64,000 bases of DNA from positions 2,480,001 to 2,544,000 of the forward strand of contig NEEC01000015.1 in assembly GCA_002189035.1 (NCBI GenBank). The letters run 5' to 3'. Below, piece after piece: positions 63,560 to 64,000 of this stretch. The notes beneath the pieces are model-generated. The model was not told the DNA's origin. It saw nothing but the letters and a program-made list of their open reading frames with translations, and ran no database searches. The stretch comes from Utricularia gibba. Its lineage: Eukaryota; Streptophyta; Magnoliopsida; Lamiales; Lentibulariaceae. Numbering within the stretch: the first letter of the stretch is position 1; every line of letters begins with the position of its first letter. The translations under genes and the position numbers were made by a program.

Positions 63560-63790
63560 AACTAGCAAGAGGGTCTCCTGGTGTGGACGAGAACAGCAGC
63601 ATTTCCAGCATTTCAAAAGTTATATGGAAGGATTGAAACCGACATCCAGAAGCACGACAAGATTAACGTGGAAATCGGAGCAACTACAAGTATAACCCCT
63701 ATAGATTCAATGTCATAAAGGATCTGGTGATGTCAACAACATGGATAGGGAGGAACAATGACTCCCAAGGAATGTCTGGCTGCCTTCTCA
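63560..63790 (+). pseudogene. Degenerate ALIS (CDC50/LEM3) flippase-subunit fragment
   Basis: The plus strand encodes QEGLLVWTRTAAFPAFQKLY, then GRIETDIQKHDKINVEI, and, after a one-base shift near 63677, SNYKYNPYRFNVIKDLVMST and TWIGRNND. These correspond to the late ectodomain of ALA-interacting subunits. The segment is preceded by an in-frame TAG where Glu is expected (LNxQEGLLVW) and followed by loss of similarity before the last membrane segment. A 23-codon frame from 62788 (MSSENGVGTSIPLSSKKSEK) resembles an ALIS N-terminus but ends at once. Both may be pieces of the same broken gene. Intact ALIS proteins partner P4-ATPases in lipid flipping. The rest may lie beyond the window. Confidence 0.6.
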
Positions 63791-64000
63791 TTCCTATTGC
63801 GTAATCACCTTGTACCTCACCAGGCCAAGGTAACTTACTCCAACTATTGATTCAGAGGGTGTCACTAGTGCATAAATGTCTATGATTCGTTGGTACGCAG
63901 GCCTCTGGAAGACCCTGCATAACTCTATTGGACCATCATCACCCATTGGTTAACTCAGAACGCACAGAACGTTAAAAACCGTTGCTGCTGCTTTGCGAAA

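Overview
This is nuclear DNA from a flowering plant, most likely a eudicot with a compact gene space: intron-rich genes with GT/AG borders, AT-rich spacers, U-box kinase, GRAS, R2R3-MYB, expansin and DYW-PPR families, and many nuclear-encoded plastid proteins. About 20 protein genes lie in 64 kb. I saw no tRNA, rRNA, CRISPR array or intact transposon. Exon borders were placed by eye from splice consensus, reading phase and family alignment from memory.

Layout. 1-8 kb: the 3' end of an unrecognised gene, a PUB32-like U-box/pseudokinase protein (+) and a POLTERGEIST-like PP2C (PLL4/5 type, -). 8.6-14.2 kb: OEP16, CXIP4 zinc-knuckle protein and a two-RRM hnRNP protein (all -). 15.5-16.6 kb: alpha-expansin of the EXPA4 type (-). 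18.1-26.7 kb: PGRL1-like protein, TRF-like telomere-repeat-binding protein and SCL14-type GRAS protein (all +). 27.8-38.4 kb: ZIP metal transporter (-), CRR2-type DYW-PPR protein, TFIIA large subunit and TOC75 (+). 38.9-51.4 kb: DUF642 wall protein, FRA10AC1-like nuclear protein, an LHP1 chromodomain remnant, the xylulose-5-phosphate translocator XPT and a SEC23 (all -). 52.7-64 kb: R2R3-MYB (+), TruA-type pseudouridine synthase (+), trehalase (-), pectin-methylesterase-inhibitor-like protein (+), BAG7-like co-chaperone (-), and a degenerate ALIS/CDC50 fragment at the right edge.

The most striking signal is a set of single-base losses in short G/C runs inside otherwise well-preserved coding exons: seven sites in six genes (PLL, hnRNP, EXPA, SCL14-like, ZIP, and TOC75 twice). 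In each case one extra G or C restores the family's conserved residues and, where it can be tested, the splice phase. This looks more like systematic homopolymer error in the consensus than seven independent gene deaths, and it would make automatic annotation break these genes.

Functional links: OEP16, TOC75, XPT, CRR2 and PGRL act in or at the plastid, and PGRL and CRR2 belong to the two routes of cyclic electron flow around photosystem I. The PLL-OEP16-CXIP4 order matches my recollection of Arabidopsis At2g28890-At2g28900-At2g28910. Several promoters, many of them shared by divergent genes, carry TGGGCY (site II) clusters typical of housekeeping plant genes. I did not find a convincing new molecular system; the frameshift pattern, the gene remnants and the pseudokinase are the points most worth checking.
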